NCBI GenBank assembly: GCA_021234155.1
Contig: JAJEKV010000020.1
Span: 6,186,563-6,250,562, forward strand
DNA: 64,000 nucleotides
DNA from: Isoetes taiwanensis
Lineage: Eukaryota; Streptophyta; Lycopodiopsida; Isoetales; Isoetaceae
Reading direction: 5' to 3'
Every line of letters starts with the position of its first letter. Position 1 is the first letter of the stretch. The notes beneath the pieces are model-generated. The model searched no databases. It was not told the DNA's origin and saw only the letters and a program-made list of their open reading frames with translations. This document shows positions 53,986 through 64,000 of the stretch, piece by piece. Made by a program: the position numbers and the translations under genes.

Positions 53986-55357
53986 ATGGCAACTGCTGAT
54001 TTTAGGCGATGGTACAACGCTAGTGCCCATGCAGCTGAGGCTGATGTCAATGCCATTTTCCAAGTTTTCCAGGAAGAGATAGATGTCCAAGCCACTCTGC
54101 AAGGCTCAGAGGTTGCCAGACTACATGGTCTTGACCGTTAATAGGACCAAGTATTTCTCCTACACCTCCGCCCTAGCAATCTTTCTTTCCCACCATGCCC
54201 AGAACCCCATTGGGGAAACCTCTATTCCTCCCATGGATGTAGACCCCTTAGCCTCCTCAGCAGAAGGTCAGCTCCTTTTGCAGTATCAACAGGAGCAAGA
54301 AGGAAGAGCCGAAGACGAGGACTCAGATGACGAGGACTACGTCGAGCTCGACCCTGAACAAGAGCGCCAGCTAGCAGAGCAGGAGATACCGATCTTCGAA
54401 CGGGACCGGCAGACCCTCAGGATCGCTCCCCTGCTCGGGCTAGGTATCACAAGTCTAGCCCCCATCATCATCAACGGCCAGGAGTACCTGCTCCTCAATG
54501 ACATCCAGAACCTTCCCAAATGCAGAGACAGGGAGTGCCGACTTGACGAGTTGCTGCATCTTCTGTGGCAACAACCAGATCTAGATGACTTCATCGTCCG
54601 GAGAGCTTCCGACTTACCAATTCAGGTAAGAGAAGCCGACACCTACACCGGGGAGTCGACTTCAGACATCCAAGCCTACAGCAGCATCCGGCAGATGATG
54701 GAAGCTCGGGACCTGCCGTCTGAAGAAGAGTTCTACGCCATCCAAGAACGGATAGGGATCCGTGGCAAGACCACGAACATTTTGATGCCGAGTTCTTCGA
54801 CACCAGCCCCCACAGAGAGAAGAGGCGAGATCGACCTCAGGCAAATCACATCGACAGTCAGGGACTACAGAGAACTCACAGAGATTGACATCGACGAATA
54901 CGCCGGAAGACATAGAGCTGGTGCCCGAGGGGACGACGAATCATCGGCAGCAAGCAGGGACAGGTCACTGTGGTATTATCTGCCTCTACTGATGGACGGA
55001 AGGATAGCGGTCATACACCGCAAGTTCAGCCCAAGGGGCGAAGAAGGAGTGTTCATGCTCATCGCACTCTCCGGCTTTGGTAGGCATGCTCGACTGCTCC
55101 CAACAGTTGACCATGTCATCCTAGTCAAGAGAACGATGGTACTTGACATCTTCGACTTCGCCATACCCTACCAACGGCAGGGAAGACTGGCAGTGACCGC
55201 GACCTACACGTCCGACCGCAGGGTAGAAGACTTGGTGCAAGCCTTGCAGAGCGGGACATCAACAAACATCCTCAAGAACTTGGGACGCTCCGTAGGAACG
55301 GCCCAAGTTAAGAAGTTTCTTCAGGATAACCCATCCTACCGGCGATTTCAAGAATAG
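53986..55357 (+). CDS. ORF-X, unrecognised accessory protein, one frameshift
   Basis: ATG 53986 opens MATADFRRWYNASAHAAEAD; the frame shifts by one base near 54113-54120 and continues PDYMVLTVNRTKYFSYTSAL to TAG 55357, about 455 residues in all. Visible parts: a helical N terminus, an acidic run EDEDSDDEDYVELD (residues about 105-120), a middle with LPSEEEFYAIQERIGIRGKT, and a C-terminal region with SLWYYLPLLMDGRIAVIHRK, ILVKRTMVLDIFDFAIPYQR and NILKNLGRSVGTAQVKKFLQ. No catalytic motif or known retroelement domain is apparent. Relics in N and R show it belongs to the family. AATAAA at about 55499 could end its transcript. Function unknown; structural, chromatin or silencing-related roles are all open. 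Confidence 0.75.
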
Positions 55358-55645
55358 TTAGACTCTTGATCCCGGAGGCATTGTACTTAAGCTATTATAT
55401 ATATATATATATAAATACATTTCTTTTGCACTCTAAATGTTTTGTTGATGTATTTTGTTCCACAACTATATCAGCAAACACATATAATGCAATAGAACAA
55501 ATAAAGCTAACCGTAAGGCTATGATCTACTTGTGTATGCAGCTAGAGGTCCAGGAACAGCTGAACAAGAGTGGCGAGTCCGTAGAGATGAATAGACTCCA
55601 CCCCGGTAGCACCCAGCAAGGAACCTGTACAAAGCATTTGGTCCC
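55358..55645 (+). other. Spacer before gag with (TA)n and possible splice acceptor
   Basis: (TA)n at 55391-55412, AATAAA at about 55499, then a pyrimidine-rich TACTTGTGTATGCAG ending at about 55540. The last could be a 3' splice site for a spliced gag-pol RNA. Confidence 0.4.
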
Positions 55646-57763
55646 ATGACTCCCGAAGAGGAGATGTCGCAGATGAGAACAGACCTTGATCAGATAAAGG
55701 CCCTTTTGGCAGCACAAGCAGGAGTTGGCCCAGACGACAACGTCCAGTTGCCGTAAGCACCACCTCGAAAGGCGGGAAAGGATAAGAGGAAGAGCAAGAG
55801 AAGGAGGTCCCCCAGCACGGAATCCTCCGACTCAAGCTCGGATTCGGACTCTGATTCCGAGGAAGAGGCAGAACAGGTGAGGGACCGTAGGGATGGCAGA
55901 CCCAAAGACTCAAGGACCTCGGACTACCAGAAGAAGGTAGACTCGGCGCTCAGCAACGTATGGAAAGCGAGAAAGTTGGAACAATTCTCGGGAGATAACT
56001 GGTCCGGGATGGAAGCAAAGGCATGGCTAGATGAGATGAGAGAGTATGGCAATGCCTATAGCATGAAAGACAAAGACAAAGGCAGAGTAGCTACAACCAA
56101 CTTGAAGGGAGCAACAAGGATTTGGTGGAAGGGCTACGCCAAGGCACATGGCCTAAACAGGGACAGTTGCAGGTTCAAGAAGTTTGCTAAGGCATTCAAG
56201 CGTCACTACGTCCCAAGGGAACATAAGTGCCACATGATGCAGCAGTATTACCGATTGCAGCAGGGCAACAAATCAGTTCAGAAGTACACGGAGGAATTCA
56301 TGAGACTCAGGCTTTATGTGCCCAAGTTGAGCGAAAAGCACGCAGTAGAGGGTTATATAGAAGGGTTGAACGAAGAGATCCGAAAGCTAGTAAGAGCAAT
56401 AAACCCTAAGATGGTGTCAGAAGCGGAATCCAAGGCAGTAAGCTTGCAAGGTGCGGGACCTCAGAACAGTGGGCAGAAACAGCAGTACTATCAGGATAAG
56501 GGCAAAGCAGCAGGAAGCTATAGCCCTAGAGCGGCTAGTCCAGGTCCAGCAAAGGCTCCATATAGTGACAATTACGGGAAGCAGCAGGAGAAGAAACAGG
56601 TGTCCTTCAAGGATAAGCAGGAAGGGTCAAACTACTCGAAGGCGGCGCGATCCTTTTTACAAGCAATGCCTAAGGAGAAGAGACAGGAGTGCATTGAGAA
56701 ACAGCTCTGCTTCAGGTGCTTCCAGCCAGGCCACAGAACAGCAAACTGTCCTTTTGTCATGAGTGCGGCACTAGCAGAGTTGGGTGGATGGGACACTCCC
56801 TCTGACGACGACGGCGGAGAGGCACGCGACTTCGTTCAGGGTGAGTGTCACATTTTTGCTGCCATAGATACAGAACAAGCAGAAAATCAGTGTCAAGTAA
56901 TCTCCACAGTAGGGAAGGCCAAGGCCAAGTCTTTCATAGTCCTGATAGATTTGGGAAGCACCCACAACTTTGCGTCCCCAAGAATGGTTGAGATGTTGAA
57001 GCTCAAGCCATTGAAGTCAAAGCCGAGACCCATGGTGTTAGCAAGCGGGGCAGTGAGACACACGGCAGGCAAGAGGATAAACTTCGACATCGACTTGTCA
57101 GGGATCAACATTCAAATGGGGGCAGAAGTGATGAGCATCGGGAAGTATGATTTGATCATAGGAATGGAGTATCTTGGACCAGCAGGAGCCATCATTGATT
57201 GTGGGAAGCGGAAAGTGACCCTCACGGTGCCCAACGGCAAAATCATAGAGATTGCAGGTAAAGAAGTTGTTCCCATCATGCAGTGTATGTCTAGTAAGCG
57301 GCTGCTCAAGTGCATAAAGAGCGAGCAGATAGCCTACATCTTCAAGCTTCAGATCGAAGAGCCCGAGTCAGAGGAAAGCAAGGAAGATAAGGTGCTCAGC
57401 AAGTTGCCAAAGCAAATAGCTAAGTTGATCAAGTTCCATGATCTCTTTCCAGACGAGATCAAGCAGCTTCCTCCTTACAGGGGAGTCGAGTGTGAGATAG
57501 CACTCGAACCAGGTACGAAGCCGACGAGCAAGGCTCCGTACAGGATGACGACGCAAGAGCTGATCAAGTTGAAGAAGCAATTGCAGGAATTGCTAGACCT
57601 AGGGTTCATTAGACCTAGCATCTCACCATTTGGGGCACCCATTCTTTTTGTGAAGAAGAAGGATGGCAGCTTGAGGATGTGCATAGATTACAGGCAGTTA
57701 AACAAGCACACCATCAAGAATAAGTATGCAATCCTCAGATCGGACGACCTGATGGGTCATCCA
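55646..57763 (+). CDS. gag: gag, protease and first RT blocks of O (with stop and mutated protease)
   Basis: The frame from ATG 55646 ([20 protein letters not shown]) meets TAA at 55754-55756 and continues in the same frame: a basic/Ser-Asp-rich segment, then the gag core ([68 protein letters not shown]), and a zinc knuckle [14 protein letters not shown] at 56708-56749. The aspartic protease motif is [10 protein letters not shown]: the usual Asp-Ser/Thr-Gly is Asp-Leu-Gly (TTG at 56951), expected to kill it. RT begins [43 protein letters not shown]. The frame is lost near 57757-57763. The stretch 57764-57982 in this frame is not pol. Confidence 0.9.
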
Positions 57764-60311
57764 AGGGGCGAAGATTTTCTCCAAGATAGACCTGAGGTCG
57801 GGGTACCATCAGATCAGGATCAAGGAAGAAGACGTCCACAAAACAGCATTCAGGACCAGGTATGGGCATTACGAGTTTACAGTAATGTCGTTTGGCTTGT
57901 CAAACGCCCCAGCAACGTTCATGAGGCTCATGAACGACATCTTCAGGGAGTTCTTGGATACTTTTGTGATAGTATTCTTTGACGACATTCTGGTGTATAG
58001 CAGATCCCTGGAAGAACACGTGCAACATCTAAGGAAGGTGCTCGACAAGTTAAGAAGGCACCAGTTGTACGCAAAGTTGTCGAAGTGCCACTTCGCAACG
58101 GAGAGGGTGGTATACCTGGGGCATGTGATCTCATCAGAGGGGATTTCGACGGATCCTGCCAAGATTGAAGCAGTCATACAGTGGCCGGCGCCGAAGAACA
58201 TCCACGAGGTCAGGAGCTTTCTTGGCCTAGCAGGGTACTACAGGAAGTTCGTGAAGAACTTTGCAAAAATAGCGGCTCCACTAACAGATTTGACGAGGGC
58301 AAAAAAAGTAAAGGATTGGGCAGACCATTGGCAGAAGAAAGCCCAAGCAGGATTCGAGATGTTGAAGGAAGCTTTGACAACCGCCCCTGTCTTGACCCTG
58401 CCAGACCTAGAGAAGGACAAACTTGTGGCGACAGATGCAAGTAAGATTGCCACAGGTGCAGTGTTGATGCAGGAAGAGCGAGTAGTGGCTTATGATTCTC
58501 GGAAGATGAACGACGCCGAAACGCGCTACCCGATTAATGATCAAGAGTTGCTTGCAGTTGTCAGAGCACTAAGAATTTGGAGGCACTACCTGTTGGGGAG
58601 GAAGTTCCAGTTGGACACGGATCATCAGAGCCTCCAATACGTGTTCACGCAACCACATCTCAACCCGAGGCAGCGAAGGTGGATGGAGTTCCTCGAAGAA
58701 TATGACTTTGACATAGTCTATAAGCCGGGGGAGCTCAACGTGGTAGCAGATGCGCTTTCAAGGCATCCTCTGACAACAAGAGTGCACTACAATGCAATCT
58801 CGACACTCAACAGCGACTTCGGTAAGAAGATCGAAGAAACCTTGCCGACAGATGCAGACTTCAAGGAAGTGTGGGCAAGCTTGTGCAAGGAGGCAAGAAC
58901 AGATAAGGAGAGGGAGACCTTCAAGAATTTTAAAAAGGAAGGTAACCTTTTGTATCATAAGAACAAGTTGTGTGTGCCTGAATCATCAGGGGTGAGGAAG
59001 TTGATTCTCCACGACACCCACAACAGTCCAATAGCTGGCCATGCAGGATTTACGAAGACATATTTCAAAGTGTGCAGCAACTATTATTGGCCAGGGATGA
59101 AGAAGCAGGTGGCTCGCTACATCAAAGAGTGTCAGCAGACAAAGGCAGAGCAGCTTCGAATTCCAGGGGCATTGGAACCATTAGCGGTGCCGAACGCTAA
59201 GTGGGAAGTCATTAGTATGGACTTCATAATAGCACTGCCGAGAACAGTAAGAGGGAAAGATGCCTTGATGGTTGTGGTCGACAAGTTGTCGAAGATGGCA
59301 CACTTTGTGCCTTGCAGGACCACCGACACAGCTGTGGATACGGCGGCTCTCTTCACCAAGAAAATCTTCAGGCTTCATGGCATGCCGAGAGAGATCATCT
59401 CTGACAGAGACCCGAAGTTCATGAGTGCCTTCTGGCAGGATCTTTTTGCGACGATTCAGACGAAGCTGTTCATGAGCACGGCCTATCATCCTCAGACGGA
59501 TGGGCAAACAGAGCGGACCAACAGAATTTTGGAAGATATGCCACGAAACTATGTCTGGAACAAGCAGAGTATGTGGGAAGAGTATATTCACTTGGTGGAG
59601 TTCGCTTATAATAGCACCAAGCAAGAATCGTCCTGGATGTCGCCGTTCATGATCAACTATGGCTACCAATGTCTAACTCCAGACACTTGGCACAATCCTG
59701 TGTCAAAAGTAGAGGTTTCGCAGCAAATGTTGGCAGACATGCAGCAACTGGTAGAAGAGGTCCGAGGATATTTTCTTGCGGCAAGGAGTCGACAAAAGAG
59801 CGTCGCCGACAAGCATCGGATGGTCAGGGAGTTCCAGGTTGGCGACAACGTTTGGCTCAAGATCAAAGTGAAGCAGGCGAAGCTCCGCATCGGAAGTTGT
59901 AAGAAACTTGCTCCAAGGTGGGCTGGGCCTTTTAGAATAGCCAAGAGAGTAGGTAACCAATCCTACAAGTTAGAGCTGCCAGCACACCTGAAAATTCATA
60001 AAGTCTTCCACATGAGTTTGTTGAAGAAGCATACTCCAAATCCAGAAGAAGTCTTGGACAATCCAACGTTGTTGGAAATGATAGAAGAGCAGCTGGAGAT
60101 AGTTCCAAAATTGATTCTTGATAAAGCATTCAAGAAAACAAGGAGATCAGAGTTTCTCCAATATTTGGTCAAGTGGAAACACTTGCCGGTGGAAGACGCG
60201 ACATGGGTACTTAAGAAGGATCTAATAAAGCAGTACACCCAGTTTATGGAGCAATGGGACGGCAAGGTCATCTCCGAAGAAATCGGCTCAGGCATGTCCA
60301 TTTGTGCTTAG
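57764..60311 (+). CDS. pol: RT, RNase H, integrase and chromodomain of O
   Basis: The frame picks up at [20 protein letters not shown] (catalytic Asp), [15 protein letters not shown] and [10 protein letters not shown] (catalytic pair). RNase [15 protein letters not shown] to [16 protein letters not shown]. Integrase: zinc region [13 protein letters not shown]...[11 protein letters not shown], where the expected CxxC has only one Cys (59131-59133); catalytic Asp (SMDFIIALP), Asp ([10 protein letters not shown]) and Glu ([13 protein letters not shown]) are present. GPF...[12 protein letters not shown] follows, then a chromodomain at about 60085-60270 ([20 protein letters not shown]). It ends at TAG 60311. 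The chromodomain identifies a chromovirus; such domains can steer integration to marked chromatin. The frameshift and lost Cys mean this copy is inactive. Confidence 0.93.
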
Positions 60312-61121
60312 ATTAATTTCATGTGTAGTTAAGATTAATCTACGCATGCAAGCTATGCTAGGTATGGATTGCATGCATTGTTACCGATGATGGGACCACT
60401 ACGGTGATCTCTAGGACGTGGTGTAATGTCATTGTAGGCATGACCGCGGTTCTGCTTGAATGAGTTGGAAGGTAGATTAAAAAGTCTACTTCCGTCCCAC
60501 AGAAGTAGATGACCTCGAGAGATAAGAGGCCATTCAGGAATGCATTGATAGGAAAGCACCTCTAGTCAATGCCTACGGGAAGGCCGTCACCTTCACGCCC
60601 AGGGCATCTAAAGGTGTAGGCATGAGTGTCATCCTAGGCATTATAGGGCGCTGTCTCCACGACCACGATGGAAGAAGCATCCTTTTCCTATGCCGGGAGA
60701 TTAGTCATGCATCCATTTAGTTAATTAGATGGGTGGTTACCTTATAACCATCATTCTACTAATAATTAAAATGGTACTAACATAGTGTCGACCTGCAGGC
60801 CAATAGAGCACTCCGGAGGGCAAGGAGGTCGAGCTACGAAGACTTGCAACACAAATTTTTTTGGAATGTGTTGCAAGGAATGAAGAGTACCTCAAAGGAT
60901 AATTGTATATGGAATGTCGTAATAATGTTTTAAAAATCTTATGAATTGATAAGTTATTGGGATAATGTAATGTCCTAGTAATATTTTAAAAAAATATTAC
61001 CTTAGAGTAATTCTAATAATCGTGTAAGTATAATAGTAATGAAGTGTATGCATCAAGTTGGTTGCAGGACAAGAAGATCCCAAGGTGGAGAGACCCACGA
61101 TGCTGCGGACAGCATCATTTC
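60312..61121 (+). other. 3' non-coding region of O
   Basis: About 0.8 kb without coding sequence. GATTAATCTACGCATGC and GCATGCATTG blocks, a region with CCTGCAGGCCAATAGAGC, and TTGTGTTGCA phrases are shared with R (8714-9930). Confidence 0.75.
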
Positions 61122-61134
61122 AAGGTGGGGAGAA
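61122..61134 (+). other. Polypurine tract of O
   Basis: AAGGTGGGGAGAA directly before the 3' LTR start TGTGACG. Confidence 0.9.
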
Positions 61135-62747
61135 TGTGACGTTCCAGCACAGTATACGGTCCCAGGACGTATACTGTACTGCCTCGTCACGCATACACGC
61201 CATCCCGATTGACGTGTACGCCGACGTGTAGCCAAGCAGGTAGCACCCTAGGGGGCAACTTGCAAGGTGTGTACATTTATTTATGTGCACATTTATTCAT
61301 GTGCACATTTATTCATGTGCACATTTATCCATGTGTACACATTTACCCATGTGGACACTTTATGCCACTTAGTTAATAAAGGCAAGTGGGCCACACTATT
61401 TATCCCACATGCTCAAAAGGGATAATGGGAAACCCTAGCCCTAACCCTTAGTCTATTTAAGTATAGGAAACCCTAACTTTCCATTTTCGTGCACAACCTT
61501 CTAGGGCTCTGTTTTGCTTGCTCCAAGAGCCAATCTCGCCTCCCAAAGTCTGTACTGAGTAGTCTAGTTCATCAGCTTCCCTTTCTAGCTTCATCTTCTA
61601 GCAGTTCTGCAGCATGATCGAGTTCAGAGCAGAAGGAGCAAGCCAAGGATCAGGTATTTTGTCAATTCAATAGTCTAATCCGCCTCCCAGACATAGAATA
61701 AGTAGGTTTAGCCTATTGAATTGCCCATAGCAGCCATCTAGATCTCTAGATACCAAGCCATAACTAAAGAACCTAACTCTGTGATTTAGATTAAATCTCA
61801 TTCTTTAGTTCTTCTATGATATATATGTGATGATGATCTCTGTGGACTCATCGTATTGGGAAGGGGGGTAGAGGCCTTAAAAGCCTAGTAGTATGATGCT
61901 CCTAGCCAACCCTCTTTAATGCACTATTAAATTCGGCCTGTGTACAAGAACCAAACCTGGTTGTGGGTGAAGGGGCCAGACTGGCTTACAAGGAGGTTCA
62001 TGTCCTGACTCAGGTTCATGTCCCTCTAGTAGTAAAGCCTATCGGGGATTATTGTGGACTAGACCTAATGCTCTGCCACTGCGCGCGGGCTTTTCATGGG
62101 TTCGACAACCTTGGGGTGGTGGACACCTTCCATGGAGTTCAGTCGAGTAAGGGCAGTGGCCCTCTAGTCACCTTGAGTCAGCATGCCAACCTCTGGTGGG
62201 AGTAATCCCTACCTGCCCCATCGGAACTGGGGAGATGAAACCCAGGAATAGCCCCTCTGGCTATGCATCCGGCGGGCTACAGTCAAGTCCCAACACTTTT
62301 CAACCTACTCTGCAAGGTGTGCACAGGAGGGGCAGATGGAGTGAACTACCCCAAGCCATGTTCTATTGCCAGCTAAATCCATTGCCATGAATTCTGTCTG
62401 CAAGGACTTCTGGAGGCCCAAGCCGTCAGTCATCCCTCTCGAGTCTGAGCCTTGGGTAGGAACTCCTATGTGATGTGCTGATCTTTGTCTATGCAGATAT
62501 GTGGCGAGCCATCCTTCGTGATGGACATGTGATGTTGATGTTGTATACTGACATGTATATTTACGCTTCCGCAACTAGGTAGGCCCTGAAGGGAGACAGG
62601 GTAAAATGACCCCTTCATTCTTCCCACTGGAACTCATCAAGGTTGCAGTGACACATGGAGGGCCTTGTATCAGCATGAAGCTGGTATGGGGGATGAACTC
62701 TTGTTTGTATACGGTGAGTGCACCGTATACGAGTAGGGGACGTCACA
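61135..62747 (+). repeat. 3' LTR of O
   Basis: 1613 bp, TGTGACGTTCC to GACGTCACA. CAGTATACGGTCC/GGACGTATACTG near the start and GTATACGGTG/CACCGTATAC near the end are inverted repeats. TATA-like CTATTTAAG lies near 61454. Confidence 0.93.
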
Positions 62748-62752
62748 ACAGG

Positions 62753-63110
62753 TACACAAGAAATATGCATGAAAAATAGCTGCTTTATATATGGATTTCA
62801 AAATGTTCAACCCGCTTAGGTAATTGTATGTCATTCTCTTTGAATCATGCCTATTTCACATCACATCATAATCTTTTTCTCTAACTCCGAATCCCTTTGC
62901 TCTACCTAATTGCAAGGTTCTTCCACAAATCTAGCAAATCTTTATATTTTTGTATGTTTTGCATCTCTATTCATGTTGTCCTTGCTTTTTCAAGTTAGTC
63001 ATAGACTCAATGAGGAATCTCTTCTGCATTGCTTAATACAAATGCCAGTAGAATTAGCAAGAAACTATTCAAGTCAGCTCTCACATAAAAAATGATGCCC
63101 ACATCCTCCT
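62753..63110. other. Right flank of O
   Basis: Non-coding; 62930-63030 is a diverged copy of 44915-45030. Confidence 0.5.
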
Positions 63111-63810
63111 TAAAATACCCCCTTTTGGAAATGGGGGATTGACGAGCAAAGGATAATTTTTTGAGAAGAAGAGGATTTTAGTTCTATGTTAGGGGTACTG
63201 AGGGAGTAAGGGGGATTTCAATTTATAACATGGGGATTTTCTATAGAAAATAAAGAATGGAGGATGAGGAGAAATGGGGTAGTCAGGGGTACTAGGGGTA
63301 ATGATGGAGTAATAAGGGGATTGCAATTTAGAACATGGGGATTCCTTCAAAAAAAAAAAAAAAAAAGGAATGGGGGATGAGGAGAAACGGGGTAGTTAGG
63401 GTTTGTAGGGGTAATGAGGGAGTAATGGGGGATTGCAATTTTAGAACATGGGGATTTTTTGTAAGAGATGAAGAATGGGGGATGCGGAGAAATGGGGTAG
63501 TCAGGCTACTGGGGGTAATGAAGGAGTAATAGGAGGATTGCAATTTAGAACATGGGGATTTCTACTAAAAAATGAAGAATGGGGGATGACGAGAAATGGG
63601 GTAGCCAGGGTTAGTAGGGGTAATGAGGGAGCAATGAAGGATTGCAATTTACAATGGGGAATTGCAATTTAGAATGGGGGATAAGGTTAGTAAGGGTAAT
63701 GAGGGCCTAATGGGGGAATTGCAATTTAGAATGGGGAGATGAGGATAATGGGGATGAGGAGAAATGGGGATTCACATGAAAAGGGAATGAAGGAAAAGGA
63801 GGATGAGGAT
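63111..63810. repeat. G-rich tandem array, units of about 104-113 bp
   Basis: GAATGGGGGATGAGGAGAAA recurs with variants at about 63254, 63367, 63472 and 63576, each followed by GGGGTAG, GGGGTAATGAGGGAGTAAT and GATTGCAATTTAGAACATGG. An A-run at about 63347-63366 interrupts it. Frames in the array are not genes. Confidence 0.88.
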
Positions 63811-64000
63811 TATATTTAAGTTAATATTTCAGTGATTCTTGCTTTAGAAAGTGGGTGTTGCTTTAGATTGCCAATTTGAAAACACCACTAATGTATCATC
63901 ATATGGCACAGGGATGAACTTTTGAACTAGAGAGTTAATAAATCTGGTCTTTCCAAAGGCTATATCTAAGGAAAGGATCCATGCCTCTGTAAATGGATCT

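Larger units (their letters stand above)
45133..62747 (+). mobile_element. Element O: chromovirus (Ty3/gypsy) carrying a histone-H3-like gene
   Basis: LTRs run TGTGACG...GTCACA; ACAGG is duplicated outside (45128-45132, 62748-62752). The 5' LTR is 45133-46138 plus 50687-51249, split by nested element N; the 3' LTR is 61135-62747. Order: LTR, PBS, H3-like ORF, ORF-X, gag, protease, RT, RNase H, integrase with chromodomain, polypurine tract, LTR. Without N it is about 13 kb, long for a chromovirus, because of two extra genes and their spacers. LTRs differ by few changes, many of them C-to-T in the 5' copy, so insertion is fairly recent. Each main frame has at least one lesion. Confidence 0.93.

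Noticed and set aside
63328-63672. Frames in the G-rich tandem array
   Set aside because: Repeat-driven; the same peptide recurs with each unit.

Overview
This window is nuclear DNA of a land plant with a large, repeat-rich genome. The evidence is plant-type L1 LINEs whose ORF1 has a DUF4283-like region and zinc knuckle, a chromodomain-carrying Ty3/gypsy element primed by initiator tRNA-Met (TGGTATCAGAGC), GT-AG splice signals, AT-rich intergenic DNA and dense nesting of transposons. I cannot fix the species; a fern or other non-angiosperm is possible but is a guess. No rRNA, clear tRNA gene, CRISPR or bacterial operon is present. Host genes appear only as scattered candidate exons (1.3-1.8, 2.8, 25, 38.6 and 44.3-44.6 kb).

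Layout. 0-4.8 kb: AT-rich DNA, the 3' exons of an unrecognised minus-strand gene, and short direct repeats and palindromes. 4.8-22.8 kb: a minus-strand L1 LINE split by an LTR element (here called R, minus strand, 7081-20562, flanked by CTGAT). R carries a duplicated 2.2-kb piece of the same LINE just inside its 5' LTR. 24.3-26.3 kb: a MITE, a broken exon and tandem repeats. 26.4-28.4 kb: a decayed second type of LINE (minus). 28.4-36.0 kb: a plus-strand LINE of the same general type, interrupted by a 4.1-kb DNA transposon with perfect 25-bp inverted repeats. 36.6-37.5 kb: a minisatellite that inverts on itself. 38-45 kb: sparse candidate exons and small repeats. 45.1-62.7 kb: a chromovirus LTR retrotransposon (here O, TSD ACAGG) with a smaller relative (N, 46139-50679) inserted in its 5' LTR. 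63.1-63.8 kb: a G-rich tandem array.

The notable system is in O. Between primer-binding site and gag it has two extra genes, each with its own TATA-like box exactly 121 bp before its ATG. The first (51968-53260) is a histone H3 mimic: it begins MTRTKQTAR (the H3 tail), has a roughly 330-residue charged linker, and ends in an H3 histone fold that aligns without gaps to canonical H3 from the alpha-N helix to the C terminus. The second (ORF-X, 53986-55357) is unrecognised. Then follow gag, protease, RT, RNase H and an integrase ending in a chromodomain. Relics of the H3 mimic and of ORF-X are also present in N and R, so both genes belong to the family. Ten copies of a 66-67-bp hairpin, with compensatory changes between elements, flank these genes, mostly as pairs about 200-215 bp apart. 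Every O reading frame carries at least one lesion (a stop, a frameshift or a lost key residue), several of them C-to-T, so this copy is probably inactive.

A retroelement that encodes both an H3-like protein and a chromodomain integrase suggests, as an inference only, that it interacts with or imitates host chromatin.
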